From Lycium barbarum (taxonomy: Eukaryota; Streptophyta; Magnoliopsida; Solanales; Solanaceae), in assembly GCF_019175385.1 (NCBI RefSeq), contig NC_083339.1:34122147-34186146 (forward strand): 64,000 nucleotides of DNA. The letters run 5' to 3'. The translations under genes were made by a program, and so were the position numbers. Of this stretch, positions 35,991 to 48,400 are shown piece after piece (within the stretch, counting starts at the first letter, position 1; each line of letters begins with the position of its first letter). Under the pieces are notes generated by a model that ran no database searches, was not told the DNA's origin, and saw only the letters and a program-made list of their open reading frames with translations.

Positions 35991-36943
35991 ATTGCCTATA
36001 AATGATGTGCTCAAGAAAATTCATATTTCTATTGCTTCAAGGTGTAAATGCTGTGATGATCCTAATCAGGAGGAAACCTTACAGCACTTGTTCTTAACTG
36101 GTTCCTTTTTCAGATCCATATGGCAATATTATAAAAAAGCAGCAGGAATTATCGAGCCTTTTATGCATATTCATCAAACAATAGTGAAGTGGTGGGAATA
36201 TGCATGTCATGCTAAGTTGAAGATTATTATGCAAGCTATACCAGCTCGGCTTGAGAGTGAGAGAATAGGGCGCAGATTTACTTTGTTTTCTATATCTGTG
36301 GTGTGTTGGCAACTCTGGAAGAGGAGAAATGCCATTATGCATGGAGGAAGAATGAGCAGAACTATGGTGATCCATAGTATAAATCTGATTCTGCATAATC
36401 TCATCAAGCCCTTGTATCCTTCGTTGCAGCAAGTACCTTACTCATGGCCTCAAATGGTGCAACTCTTGGAAAGATATAGGCCAAAAATTCTTTGCAAGGA
36501 GGTCATGTGGATGCATCCATCAATGAGATGGTTTAAGTGCAACACTGATCGGGCCTCTAGGGGAAATCCAGAGATGAGTTCTGGTGCCTTTTGCATATGG
36601 AATGACAGAGGAGATCTAATGTATGCTACAGCTAGAACCCTGATGATACTACCAATATTGGTGCAGAGGCCATTGCAATAGGAGATGGAATTGAATATTG
36701 TGTGACACATCAGTTCTTGCATGTGATTATGGAAACTTATTCCTTGGCTTTGCTAAACATCATAAGGCAGATATGGAGTATCCCTTGGAATATCAAAATG
36801 GAGATAAGGAGAATACATTATTGGAGCAATAAGGGGCAAGTGCAGTTTGCTCATATCCTGAGGGAAGGCACTTGCAGACTGTTTAGTTTTAATAAAAATC
36901 TCCATTAGCATAATGCTAGTTGCTTTGCTATAAAAAACAATAT
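35991..36943 (+). mobile_element. 5'-truncated LINE (L1-type) insertion
   Basis: A 953-bp insertion flanked by the 12-bp duplication GAGTACTTTTCT (35979-35990 and 36944-36955). Only the 3' end of ORF2 remains. Coding begins at once: a zinc-binding region after reverse transcriptase (CKCCDDPNQEETLQHLFLTG), then an RNase H-like domain starting RWFKCNTDRASRGNP. A frameshift near 36670-36702 moves the rest (ALLNIIRQIWSIPW...) to another frame. There is no clear poly(A) tail, only TATAAAAAACAATAT, so tail loss or end-joining is possible. Transposition by target-primed reverse transcription explains the 5' truncation and long duplication. Confidence 0.8.
35992..36906 (+). pseudogene. LINE ORF2 3' end (zf-RVT and RNase H-like)
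   Basis: Reads in one frame to TAG/TAA at 36679-36681 and then in another from about 36702 to 36906. The first about 35 residues form the Cys/His zinc-binding domain found after plant LINE RT. Residues from about 180 on form an RNase H of the RVT_3 type; the first acidic motif NTDRAS is kept (usually NTDGAS). Non-functional remnant. Confidence 0.8.
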
Positions 36944-36955
36944 GAGTACTTTTCT

Positions 36956-38053
36956 TTTTTTTATACTATGTAACTTTGTATAGTTTTACTATTTTAGTGA
37001 TAAATTTAGTGTTTATAAACTAACTGGGTCCCTTCCCCCCCCCCCCCCCCCCCTCTTCTCCTCACCGCATGGCCACTCGGGTCCAGCCAAAGCCCACCTA
37101 TTGGACCAAAGTCCCAATAGGAAATTAATTCAAAAATTGAGTCCGCAAAGACAAAGGAAATAGCAAGGCGCGCAGAAGGCCCAGCCATGGGTGAAAATGG
37201 CTAAACTAGGGGCTTGGTACGCCCCTAGTCTAATTTTACTTTCATTATCATTTTACATTATTTGTTTGAGGCTTTGATGGACTTGTAATTTGTATCCAAG
37301 CTCATAATATAGTGGAAAGTATTATGGTTAGAACTAGCCGTCTTAGGACAACAGTGCTTATACTATTTAGACGACTTTAGGTCCCTAATGAATTTCCAAA
37401 ACCACGAGCAAGTTCACCGTTTTAAAGCTAAGTGTAAAAAATGAGATTTCACAAACTCTTTTTTAATATAACTCATGTTTTAGACTCCAAACGGTCACAA
37501 ATGATTATTGGTAACAAATGCAGTTTCCAAAGTTTAACAAAATTACAAACTCTTCTTCAAGCAAACCTTTTTTTTAAAACTTACACAAAAGAGTTTCCTT
37601 TTTACAACTGCTTGATATAAACTTTGGGCCTCAGCCTAAGGATAATCTCTAAAAAAAGGCAAGTATACATCATTCACAGGTTTCAGAAAAAAAGATGGAC
37701 CAAATTCCCTATTTAAGCCCTTTTTAAAACTAACAAGGGCTAGATTTGGCAAAAGAAATGTATATACAACTCTCTTTTCTCTAAAAAAAAAAATTATAAC
37801 TGAACCAAAGTCTTCCTATGGATTGCAGTTTTGGGCCAATAAAAGGCCATAAAATATGAGTATATACAGACAAGGTATACTCCTTTGAACATACAAAAAT
37901 GCTCTTTTATAACATAAAAACCAATTGTAGTACAAAGTTCCGGATAAGACTGAACGTACCAAAACGGAGTGATACAAGCCAAAGTATGAGTATAACATGA
38001 AAAATCAAGAATCTCACCTTTCTCTTCATTTGTGAAAAAATATAAAATATACT
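36956..38053 (+). mobile_element. Ogre 3' LTR, part 4
   Basis: Noncoding. Holds a C-run of about 18 (37036-37054), then AT-rich DNA with a block resembling the start of the conserved LTR tail. It ends in ATACT, the target site duplicated by the Athila element; the sentence continues at 59378 (CCTTATACATAAAAGGAG). Short minus-strand ORFs here have no recognisable content. Confidence 0.55.
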
Positions 38054-38220
38054 TGATGTGGCGTGATTTTACGCCATAATCGATGCTTTTTGGCTATAAG
38101 TTTACTTGTTTTTAAGCAAGCCTATGTGATTTTACGTGGTTTTTAGTGTTTTTTTTCAGGTAACGGAACAGATTTGGCATAATGACAGTTGAAAGGCAAA
38201 ATCAAGTCATAAATGCAGTT

Positions 38221-38544
38221 TACGGTCCGTATTCTACAATACGGACCGTATTCCATGGGAGTATTAAAGGATCTCAGAAACAAAAAGTCAAGCTGAGAAG
38301 ATGGTGATTTACGAGCTGAGTTTACGGACCGTATTTCAGTTTACGGTCCGTATTCCATCACGTATTTAATCATTCAAGCTTCTGGCAGAAAGTCTGAGGT
38401 TGGCAAGGTGAATGACGATCATGCAGTTTACGGACCGTAAACCACTTTACGGTCCGTATTTCAAAAGAAGGAAATAGTTTACCATTGAAGGACGACTGGG
38501 TCGTAAATAGACTTTACGGTCCGTAAACCGGTTTACGGACCGTA
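38221..38544. repeat. Array of paired TACGGWCCGTA palindromes
   Basis: Copies at 38221-38231, 38240-38250, 38323-38333, 38342-38352, 38429-38439, 38448-38458, 38515-38525 and 38534-38544. Each 11-mer is palindromic except its central A/T, and each neighbouring pair has opposite centres. Every pair is 19 bp start to start and can fold into a hairpin with an 11-13 bp stem. The last pair, 38515-38544, is a perfect 30-bp palindrome. Confidence 0.95.
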
Positions 38545-38598
38545 TTTTGTAATGACGGGACCAAAGTGCAAATCGGTAACTTTTGTATTTCCAAAACT

Positions 38599-38606
38599 TA
38601 TAAATA
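38599..38606 (+). promoter_or_regulatory. TATA box of the Athila 5' LTR
   Basis: TATAAATA in ACTTATAAATAGTCATTG, 55 bp after the palindrome array, so the array sits where upstream promoter elements would lie. The 3' LTR has the same box at 58515-58522. Confidence 0.6.
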
Positions 38607-39474
38607 GTCATTGTAGGGTTTTAATAGTTATCAGTTATTATATTTTTGTCTCTTGACTTAGAACATTAAATTCTCTCTAGTTTTTGAAGACTCAAACATC
38701 AATTCAAGTATTATCAATTCCTCTTTTCTTCCAAAGTAAGCAATTATGAATTCTTTAAATTCTTATTTCTTGTTCTTTGTCATGAGTAGCTAAATTCCCT
38801 TACTAGGGTTGTGAACCCAATGATGGGTGTTTTGTGATTGGGTTTTGTGATTGATATACACATAATGGATTATTAGTGTTTATTTATTCTTCATTATTCA
38901 TTCATAATTAATGGTTGCAAACATTGATTAAAGCCATAAACCTCAATTTATTTGGGAAAATAATTAGGGTTGGTAAGAATAACTAACAAGAACTCAAAGC
39001 TTTAAACTTTGTTTAATAAATTCACTTAGGAATAAGACGAATTTACTTGGCATGATTAATTGTTCTTCATGGAGACTTTCTTATATTTGGGAAAATCATA
39101 GAAAGACATAATCTTTATTTATTGGGAAATAGTAGAGATTCACATAGAGATTAAGTGCATTCATATAATGATCCATTAGAAGTATATTAAGATCAATACC
39201 CATGATCATATACCCTATCTAACGGGGACACAACCTTAGTTTCTTTTACCATAAATTTCCACCAAAGAAATAGTTTGGCAATTAGTCATAGAAAAACCAA
39301 CTTTTACACAAATTATCGGATTAAGACATTAGACCTAGAACTTAGCATCTACGACTTTAGTAACCTTTTCACACCATATTCCCTGTGGGATTCGACCCCA
39401 ACCTTGTTGGGTTACTATATTTGACAACGTCTGCGTTATACCATTAATAGGTGTAATTTGAGCGTATCAAATTT

Positions 39475-39492
39475 TAGCGCCGCTGCCGGGGA
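39475..39492 (+). promoter_or_regulatory. Athila primer binding site
   Basis: TAGCGCCGCTGCCGGGGA, five bases after the 5' LTR. It matches the Athila consensus TGGCGCCGTTGCCGGGGA (tRNA-Asp type, from memory) except for two positions. Confidence 0.75.
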
Positions 39493-39589
39493 ATACGGTT
39501 TTGAAATTACTAAATTGTGTTTGCTTTGATTAAAGTCTTTTGCTTATTCCATCACACCTTGTTTGCTACTCTGTGTATACCAGGTGAAC

Positions 39590-40618
39590 ATGAATCAAAA
39601 TCAGCAGAATCAGCGTGCTGGTAATCAGGTAAATCGGTTGAACAATCAAGCGAATGAATCCGATGATGAGAATATTTCTGCTGAACTGGTTCAAGAGGAG
39701 GACTATGCATCTGCTATTATTCAACCTCGAGTTGGAGCGGCTACTGTGAAAATTGACTCATCTCTTTACCAGCTGTTGAAACTTGAGGGGTACTTTCGGA
39801 ACTCCACCGAGAATGACCCTCAACGTCATTTGCAGAATTTTGTGGATGTGTGTGCTAATCACATCCAGAAAAATATTCCACAAGATGATATTCGGTTGAG
39901 GTTATTCAAGTATTCCTTAGCTGGAGAGGCAAGAACATGGTTCGAAAAGCTGCCCCGAAACTCGATTACTTCATGGGCAGAGATGGTAGCTATTTTTCTT
40001 ACAAAGTGGTACCCCCCTAGCAAGAAGGCTGAGATTCGCGACAAGATATATGAATTCAAGCAGCGACCGGGGGAAAAACTATATGAAGCCTGGGAGAGGT
40101 TCAAAGAGTATTTGCAGAAGAGCCTGAATCATGGTTTTCCGGAAAATATATTGATGGAGAAGTTCTACCGAGGGTTAGATCCAGTGACACAGTTAGTAGC
40201 TAACAACGCAGTTGATGGGTGTTTTATGAACAAGACCTTTCGACAAGTGACCACCATACTCAACAAGCTGACAATTCATAATCAGGCTTGACACTCAAAC
40301 AATGCTGATGTGGTACCGTATGGTAGTGCTATGCTCCAGAATATAGTGAAGGAGAATCAGGATACCCAGCAAACATTGGCAGAACTTGCAACAAATATTT
40401 CCTTGCTGACGAAGAAGTTCGATGAATCTCAAATCAAAAAAGTAAATGTTTGTGAGGATGATGTAGTTTTGCCAAAAGGGATGTACCATGCTCAAGATGG
40501 TCCGTTCCTTGATGGGCCACCTATGCAGGTTGAAGATGCCAATTATGTTAATAACTCTCAAGGGGGTTATCAAAGATAAAATTACCAAGGTGGCTATCAA
40601 AATCAGAACCAATGGAGA
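39590..40618 (+). pseudogene. gag: Athila gag, N-terminal part
   Basis: Probable start MNQNQQNQRAG at 39590. The retrotransposon-gag core is intact from about 39770: ENDPQRHLQNFVDVCANH, LFKYSLAGEARTWFEKLP, then FLTKWYPPSKKAEIRDKI and FPENILMEKFYRGLD. A TGA at 40289 stands where TGG fits, and a TAA at 40577 where CAA fits. After these the frame continues through a Gly/Tyr/Gln/Asn-rich region to the insertion point at 40623. Confidence 0.88.
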
Positions 40619-40623
40619 CCTCA

Positions 40624-43600
40624 TGTTATATCCCGTATTTTTGAACGTCAGATTATTTGCTGAGGTGGGACCCACACATCGAGATTTTTTTTGGGACATC
40701 TAAAACAAATTCATATGAATCACATATGAGAAGTAAAACACGACTCAAGAAGGACCCTTGGGCCAAATCAAAGTGGAAGTCCTCCAAACGAATATTTTTA
40801 AGAAAACGTTTTCGGGTGATCTGACTTCAAGCGGAAAAAACGGTATTATAAGTTTGGAATTTGGAAGAGTACCAAGATATAGAGGTTGTAGATAATTGAA
40901 TTAGCTTTCCAACCATAGGTCGTGGGTCCCCAGGTGACGTCGGTACAAGGAGATATGGACGTTTTAAGGTCGAAAGGTTAGTGGGCTAGGCCCAACTCGG
41001 GACCAACCGGGTTGGCCCAAACAAATCAAAAAAATAATAATAAGGCCCAATTTTGTGAGGGATGGCCGGCCAACATGGCCCAAGCCCATGATTTTATTAA
41101 TTATCCATGTGATAATTAATATAAAGGATCAATTAATGAGTCATATCTCATTAGAAACTTCAAGAACACTTGAGAAAAAGGAAAGAAGGAGAAATCTCCA
41201 AGGCCATTTCGGCCAAGTGCAAAAATTGACAACAATTTCTTCAAAAAAAAATTTCTACCAATTAAAGGATTCCTAGCAAGGTGAAGTGGTCTTTGGAGCA
41301 AGAAAAATTCATATTCTAGCAAGTTGCAAGACTTAGCTAAGTGAAAGATCAGGGAAGAAGGTAAGAACTTATTCTTTACATGTTATGGATATTTTTGCAT
41401 GTTGTAGTGTGAAAAAGTGAGTGAAATTCATGAATAGCAAGAATATAGTTGTGTGGCGGTGAGTTGTATATCACATGTATAGCCGTGTATATTTGGTGAA
41501 TCATGAATGCATGGTGAGCATGTTTTATTTAGTATGTTGGTTGTTGTGTTGTGGATTTTATATTGCAAACAAAAGCCTAATGAGCTTAGTGAAGTATTAG
41601 TAGTTGGAGGCTTGTCTTGGAAGATTATGTAAATTGAATATTATGTTCTTACATGTATGGAAGATAATGATATTAGTATGGTGTTGTTGGAATATATATA
41701 TTATGAGGTTGTTATTGTTTTCATTGGAGTTGGAAGGTTTTGAAAGAAGTAGTAAGTTGATTAAGTTGTTATAACGTATCTTGGATTGAATATGGAAATT
41801 GTTAGTGTGGTTGAGTTATGTTATAGTTTGGTCGGGTTTGAATTCCCGGGTTGTTGTTGATTGAAAACTTGCTAGGTAAATGTTGAGGATGGTGTATTTA
41901 CAGAGCAAATGCTGCCGAAATTTCGGTAGCCAAGTGTTTCCTTAAGATTCTAACTCTAAGTACCCTAATGAAAGTTTGGGTAAATGTGACCAAATCGCAG
42001 ATTTTGGCGGATTTGCAGCTTGAATTCGGAATAGCAAAAGAAGCGGAAAGAGGTATGTAAGGCTTCACCCTTCTTTCTATGGCATGTCTTAGTTGAAATA
42101 AGTTGGGTACGAGCCTCGGGGACAACTCGGTTCCCCGGAATCCGCACCTAAAGTTTTCCACTTTTTGTTCAATAGAATTGAACTAGAAAGTGTGCCAATT
42201 GTTGGAAAAACCTCCTACACCCTTAGAACTTGTATAAATGGGACCCGATTACCCTAAGACCCTCACAAGTAACGCTATGACACGTAACATACGTAAATCG
42301 TATATGCTACCTCATCCGGCCCGAGGTGGGCCAGCTACTCTCGGATTTTTCCTTACAGTCTTGCTTGACTTACTTGAAGTGAATCCAAAGGGAACCTTTG
42401 ATCCCGATTTCGTTACCAAATGATAAATACTATGACTCCTCTAACGAGGGCACTTCCATGACGATAATGATAACAATGATGTTAGATAAGAGAATATGCC
42501 TATGATACGTACTACCGGAACAACTCTATGACTAATATGACTAAGCTAAGTATCTTATGTAAACATGAAAATGATAAACTAATTTTTGAATATTATTTAT
42601 ATTTCCTAGCTATGACTTTATTTTCTAAAAGATTTCAAAGTCTATGAACTGTCATCTATGATGCTCCGATTTCATTCTACGTTTACTTTAATATTATTCC
42701 CCGTTGATAGTCTCACCTTAAAATACTCGTTCCTTCAAGGTGAGAAAGAGCGATCACGAGTGTTCTATAATATAATTGGAGGTCACCGACCTTACGTCAC
42801 TCCGATGACTACATGATTCTTCTTTGGGCTTTCCTGCGTGCCTATGAGACATATGTATATAGGATACGTAAATGCATATAAGACATGTAAATGTATGTAA
42901 GATATGTGTATATATTTTTAAAATATGCACATGACGAAAGAGCTAGAGCGGTATAGACGCTGATACATGCACATGACACACGTATATGTATATGATAAAA
43001 GAGCTAGAGCGCTATAGACGTTGATATATGTACATGATATATGCATATGTATACGGGGGAAATGGAGGTAAGGGCAGAGCGTTATGAACGCATATCCACC
43101 TGATCAGTTGGCATTACATGATATGATATCGTCCCGGACGCGGGATGCCCAGACGCGGGATGTGTATATTTATGGTTAAATGGATCGGCTGCCGACGCCT
43201 CGGCAATATGAGATGTCCTATTTTATATGTATATGTATATGAACAAGGAAAGATTCTTAAAGGAAAGCTAAGTACGCATAGCACCTGCCAAGGATATATA
43301 TATATACAGGTTATGTTTTTACCTCAGGACATGTGCTATTATCCTCTTATGTCGTTATTTCCGTTTTATACTTTCTGTATGCTACTATTCATGCCTTACA
43401 TACTCGGTACACTATTCATACTGACGTTCCTTCTTGTGGACGCTGCGTTTCATGCCGCGCAGGTCAGCAGACAGGCGGATTTGATCCTTAGAAGCCTTAC
43501 CAGCAGTGTTGACAGCGCTCCAGTTGTTCCGGAGCCCTACTTTCGTGGTACTATTTTGTGTATGTATTTTCGGGCACGACAGTACTCGACCCTTTCTATG

Positions 43601-43869
43601 TATAAGTGTACTATGTCTAGAGGCTCGTAGACAGATATGTACAGTCAGTCAGGTACAGTTAGATATATGGTGTTCTAGCATGTTAATGTTGTTGTAGAAA
43701 GTGATAATTAAGTTGACTAGTCTATGCTCATAATGATGCTGCTAATGTTCAAAAACAAAAATATGGCACAGTTCATACGGCCTGCTAAGAGGAAAAAGTA
43801 AAAGGATAAGCAAGGGGTGCTCGGTACAAGTATCGGGTACTCGTCACGGCCCCTAGGCGGGTCGTGACA
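40624..43869 (+). mobile_element. LARD-like element 5' LTR
   Basis: 3,246 bp. Contains the leader palindrome CCGAAATTTCGG (41915-41926), GGTATGTAAGGCTTCACCC at about 42050, and two tandem copies of a roughly 65-68 bp unit with AAAGAGCTAGAGCG (about 42937-43035). A 161-codon ORF at 43145-43630 recurs in the 3' LTR but has no recognisable domain and lies in U5, so it is not annotated as a gene. Confidence 0.93.
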
Positions 43870-43873
43870 GAAG

Positions 43874-43886
43874 TGGTATCAGAGCA
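43874..43886 (+). promoter_or_regulatory. LARD-like element primer binding site (tRNA-iMet)
   Basis: TGGTATCAGAGCA starts four bases after the LTR end, at the same spacing as in the Tekay element at 22210. Confidence 0.9.
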
Positions 43887-44070
43887 GTTCGGTCCTAGGA
43901 GTTTGTCTACGAGCCGTGTCCAGTAGAGTCTTGTTTATGGGTGTGTTGCGCGCCACACTTATAAACAGGAGGCTACAGGGCATTTAGGAAATATGAACTT
44001 CCTTGTATTCTAAGATCGTGCGATAGAGCTATGCTACCAGGCTTCTACATTCCTTTCCTAATCCTATGCT

Positions 44071-44700
44071 ATGGTTTCAGTACTGTCGATGAAGAGATCA
44101 GCTTCAGATGATGGGGGCACCAGTAAGGCCCCTAGAGTATCTCCAGAGCCGAGTAGGGGGAGCCTCGGCTATTCGATTGAGTCAGACCCGTCAGAGGACC
44201 CAGCCACAACTCCTCCGGATTTCCTGACTCCCAGAGCGGAGGATCCCGCGGAGGACAGCTATGATACGGATCCGTCAGAGGACCCAGCGACAATTCCTCC
44301 AGAGATTCTGACCCCTAGAGCAGGGGACTCCACAGACAGTGGCTATGATACAGATCCCTCAGAGGATTCGACGATGACTCCCCCGGAGCTTCTTACCTCC
44401 AGGGAGGAGGATAGTTATGGCACAGACCCGTCAGAGCACTCTTCTGGGATGACGGATGAGGAGGCTTCCGGGGGTACGCCAGTTACTCCCGTGATGGAGG
44501 ACCGTGCCAGTCCGGCCACCTCGGAGAGTGCTACGGATTTCTCCTGTCCCTTGTTTCGGCCATCAGAGAACCAGGAATCACCGCTATTCTCTTCGGATTC
44601 TGACGTGAGAAATGACGAGGGTCGGGCGAGCGATGAGCAGACAGACGAGAATGAAGAATATACTTCACATGGTAGTTCCCCGGGCCAGGCTCGAGATTGA
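44071..44700 (+). CDS. Acidic repeat protein of a non-autonomous LTR element, unknown function
   Basis: 209 codons, intact, ending TGA at 44698. A second Met (MKRSAS, 44089) is an equally good start. The product is rich in Asp, Glu, Ser, Pro and Thr. Residues 39-125 hold four copies of a repeat starting DPSED or DPSEH at residues 39, 67, 95 and 119 (28, 28 and 24 residues apart), with a PATTPPDFLTPRA-type middle. A short basic N-terminus (KRS...KAPR) precedes it. No gag core, zinc knuckle, membrane segment or protease motif is seen. It sits where gag would start, just after the primer site, and is the only ORF of the element. It may be a diverged gag N-terminal linker, or a non-coding leftover; I do not recognise a family. 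Confidence 0.55.
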   Translation: MVSVLSMKRSASDDGGTSKAPRVSPEPSRGSLGYSIESDPSEDPATTPPDFLTPRAEDPAEDSYDTDPSEDPATIPPEILTPRAGDSTDSGYDTDPSEDSTMTPPELLTSREEDSYGTDPSEHSSGMTDEEASGGTPVTPVMEDRASPATSESATDFSCPLFRPSENQESPLFSSDSDVRNDEGRASDEQTDENEEYTSHGSSPGQARD

Positions 44701-45477
44701 TCGACTACAAGTATATGAGATTTTCTTTAAAACTTTCTATGTATACGTAACCTCTGCAGGAATACTAATTAATAACGGCAGGTAGAAATTCAAAAAGGGG
44801 TCAAAGATTTAACGGTTATAAGTAATGGCGACTGAGATGTCCCCGCCACCAGTGTGAATTTAGAAACCCCGGTAAAAGATAGTTATATGTATGGATAGGA
44901 GTAAATAGCGAAGATTTAAGCAGAGGCAATATGGTAGTTGTATGGTTAGGAAAGTGAAGATAAGAGCGGGACCCGCCGTGAGGACGTTTGGGGAGCTGTT
45001 GGAACCCCGACTTACTTTAAATAATGTGACAAAGGTCGTATGGGGCAGTCGGTAAAATTACACCAGCGTTCACGCATTAAAATGCACCAGAGTTTCAAGG
45101 TTAAGCGTGCTAGGGTGAGAGCAATCTCAGGATGGGTGACCCCCTGGGAAATATGCTGAAATTTTCACAAATGTGGGAACAAGAGACGAATGTGAAGCTA
45201 GGTAGTCCAATGTAAATTAGAGTGTGTGGAGTGGTTACAAACCCTATAAAAGTCATGTAGGCTGAGACGGACAAGACTAACGGAAGAGGAGAAAGCATGA
45301 CAGAAAGGGGACTTATTAACGTAGGGCCAACGTTCAGAGCTTACTCAATGGACTTACGACATAAAAGCGACCTAAGCGACATGCGAGATGTCTACGAAGG
45401 AGACCTCCCCGAAGTATTATGATACACTATGAGGCCAGTTTAACATTCGAGGACGAATGTTCTAAAGGGGGGGAGAA
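44701..45477 (+). other. Non-coding 3' part of the LARD-like core
   Basis: No reading frame of note. It ends with the hairpin arms AACATTCG (45442-45449) and CGAATGTT (45454-45461) around AGGA, and the purine tract AAAGGGGGGGAGAA to 45477. Both closely match the Tekay 3' end at 27325-27360. The rest holds nothing I recognise; it may be scrambled remains of pol or unrelated captured DNA. Confidence 0.7.
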
Positions 45478-48400
45478 TGTTATATCCCGTATTTTTTAAC
45501 GTCAAATTATTTGCTGAGGTGGGACCCACACATCGAGATTTTTTTTGGGACATCTAAAACAAATTCATATGAATCACATATGAGAAGTTAAACACAACTC
45601 AAGAAGGACCCTTGGGCCAAATCAAAGTGGAAGTCCTCCAAACGAATATTTTTAAGAAAACGTTTTCGGGTGATCTGACTTCAAGCGGCAAAAACGGTAT
45701 TATAAGTTTGGAATTTGGAAGAGTACCAAGATATAGAAGTTGTAGATAATTGAATTAGCTTTCCAACCATAGGTCGTGGGTCCCCAGGTGACGTCGGTAC
45801 AAGGGGATATGGACGTTTTAAGGTCGAAAGGTCAGTGGGCTAGGCCCAACTCGGGACCAACCGAGTTGGCCCAAAAAAATCAAAAAAATAATAATAAGGC
45901 CCAAATTTGTGAGGGATGGCCGGCCAACATGGCCCAAGCCCATGATTTTATTAATTATCCATGTGATAATTAATATAAAGGATCAATTAATGAGTCATAT
46001 CTCATTAGATACTTCAAGAACACTTGAGAAAAAGGAAAGAAGGAGAAATCTCCAAGGCCATTTCGGCCAAGTGCAAAAATTGACAAAAATTTCTTCAAAA
46101 ATTATTTTCTACCAATTAAAGGATTCCTAGCAAGGTGGAGTGGTCTTTGGAGCAAGAAAAATTCATATTCTAGCAAGTTGCAAGACTTAGCTAAGTGAAA
46201 GATCAGGGAAGAAGGTAAGAACGTATTCTTTACATGTTATGGATATTTTTGCATGTTGTAGTGTGCAAAAGTGAGTGAAATTCATGAATAGCAAGAATAT
46301 AGTTGTGTGGCAGTGAGTTGTATATCACATGTATAGCCGTGTATATTTGGTGAATCATGAATGCATGGTGAGCAAGTTTTATTTAGTATGTTGGTTGTTG
46401 TGTTGTGGATTTTATATTGCAAACAAAAGCCTAATGAGCTTAGTGAAGTATTAGTAGTTGGAGGCTTGTCTTGGAAGATTATGTAAATTGAATATTATGT
46501 TCTTACATGTATGGAAGATAATGATATTAGTATGGTGTTGTTGGAATATATATATATTATGAGGTTGTTATTGTTTTCATTGGAGTTGGAAGGTTTTGAA
46601 AGAAGTAGTAAGTTGATTAAGTTGTTATAATGTATCTTGGATTGAATATGGAAATTGTTAGTGTGGTTGAGTTATGTTAATAGTTTGGCCGGGTTTGAAT
46701 TCCCGGGTTGTTGTTGATTGAAAACTTGCTAGGTAAATGTTGAGGATGGTGTATTTACAGAGGAAATGCTGCCGAAATTTCGGTAGCCAAGTGTTTCCTT
46801 AAGATTCTAACTCTAAGTACCCTAATGAAAGTTTGGGTAAATGTGACCAAATCGCAGATTTTGGCGGATTTGCAGCTTGAATTCGGAATAGCAAAAGAAG
46901 CGGAAAGAGGTATGTAAGGCTTCACCCTTCTTTCTATGGCATGTCTTAGTTGAAATAAGTTGGGTACGAGCCTCGGGGACAACTCGGTTCCCCGGAATCC
47001 GCACCTAAAGTTTTCCACTTTTTGTTCAATAGAATTGAACTAGAAAGTGTGCCAATTGTTGGAAAAACCTCCTACACCCTTAGAACTTGTATAAATGGGA
47101 CCCGATTACCCTAAGACCCTCACAAGTAACGCTATGACACGTAACATACGTAAATCGTATATGCTACCTCATCCGGCCCGAGGTGGGCCCGCTACTCTCG
47201 GATTTTTCCTTACAGTCTTGCTTGACTTACTTGAAGTGAATCCAAAGGGAACCTTTGATCCCGATTTCGTTACCAAATGATAAATACTATGACTCCTCTA
47301 ACGAGGGCACTTCCATGACGATAATGATAACAATGATGTTAGATAAGAGAATATGCCTATGATACGTACTACCGGAACGACTCTATGACTAATATGACTA
47401 AGCTAAGTATCTTATGTAAACATGAAAATGATAAACTAATTTTTGAATATTATTTATATTTCCTAGCTATGACTTTATTTTCTAAAAGATTTCAAAGTCT
47501 ATGAACTGTCATCTATGATGCTCCGATTTCATTCTACGTTTACTTTAATATTATTCCCCGTTGATAGTCTCACCTTAAAATACTCGTTCCTTCAAGGTGA
47601 GAAAGAGCGATCACGAGTGTTCTATAATATAATTGGAGGTCACCGACCTTACGTCACTCCGATGACTACATGATTCTTCTTTGGGCTTTCCTGCGTGCCT
47701 ATGAGACATATGTATATAGGATACGTAAATGCATATAAGACATGTAAATGTATGTAAGATATGTGTATATATTTTTAAAATATGCACATGACGAAAGAGC
47801 TAGAGCGCTATAGACGCTGATACATGCACATGACACACGTATATGTATATGATAAAAGAGCTAGAGCGCTATAGACGTTGATATATGTACATGATATATG
47901 CATATGTATACGGGGGAAATGGAGGTAAGGGCAGAGCGTTATGAACGCATATCCACCTGATCCGTTGGCATTACATGATATGATATCGTCCCGGACGCGG
48001 GATGCCCGGACGCGGGATGTGTATATTTATGGTTAAATGGATCGGCTGCCGATGCCTCGGCAATATGAGATGTCCTATTTTATATGTATACGTATATGAA
48101 CAAGGAAAGATTCTTAAAGGAAAGCTAAGTACGCATAGCACCTGCCAAGGATATATATATATACAGGTTATGTTTTTACCTCAGGACATGTGCTATTATC
48201 CTCTTATGTCGTTATTTCCGTTTTATACTTTCCGTATGCTACTATTCATGCCTTACATACTCGGTACACTATTCGTACTGACGTCCCTTCTTGTGGACGC
48301 TGCGTTTCATGCTGCGCAGGTCAGCAGACAGGCGGATTTGATCCTTAGAAGCCTTACCAGCAGTGTTGACAGCGCTCCAGTTGTTCCGGAGCCCCACTTT

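Larger units (their letters stand above)
38054..39469 (+). mobile_element. Athila 5' LTR
   Basis: 1,416 bp. Contains eight copies of TACGG(A/T)CCGTA in four inverted pairs (38221-38544), then a TATA box (38599-38606). Compared with the 3' LTR it has an extra block of about 35-40 bp holding the first pair, and a short extra GATTGGGTTTTGT-type duplication at about 38838. Confidence 0.93.

Noticed and set aside
38221..38544. CRISPR-like array (regular short repeats).
   Set aside because: The repeats are palindromic 11-mers in inverted pairs inside a plant LTR, with no direct-repeat/spacer build and no cas genes.
43145..43630. A 161-codon ORF present twice (also at 48002-48487), looking like a conserved gene.
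   Set aside because: It lies in the LTRs of the same element; conservation reflects LTR duplication. No domain is recognisable, and it overlaps the shared U5 block.
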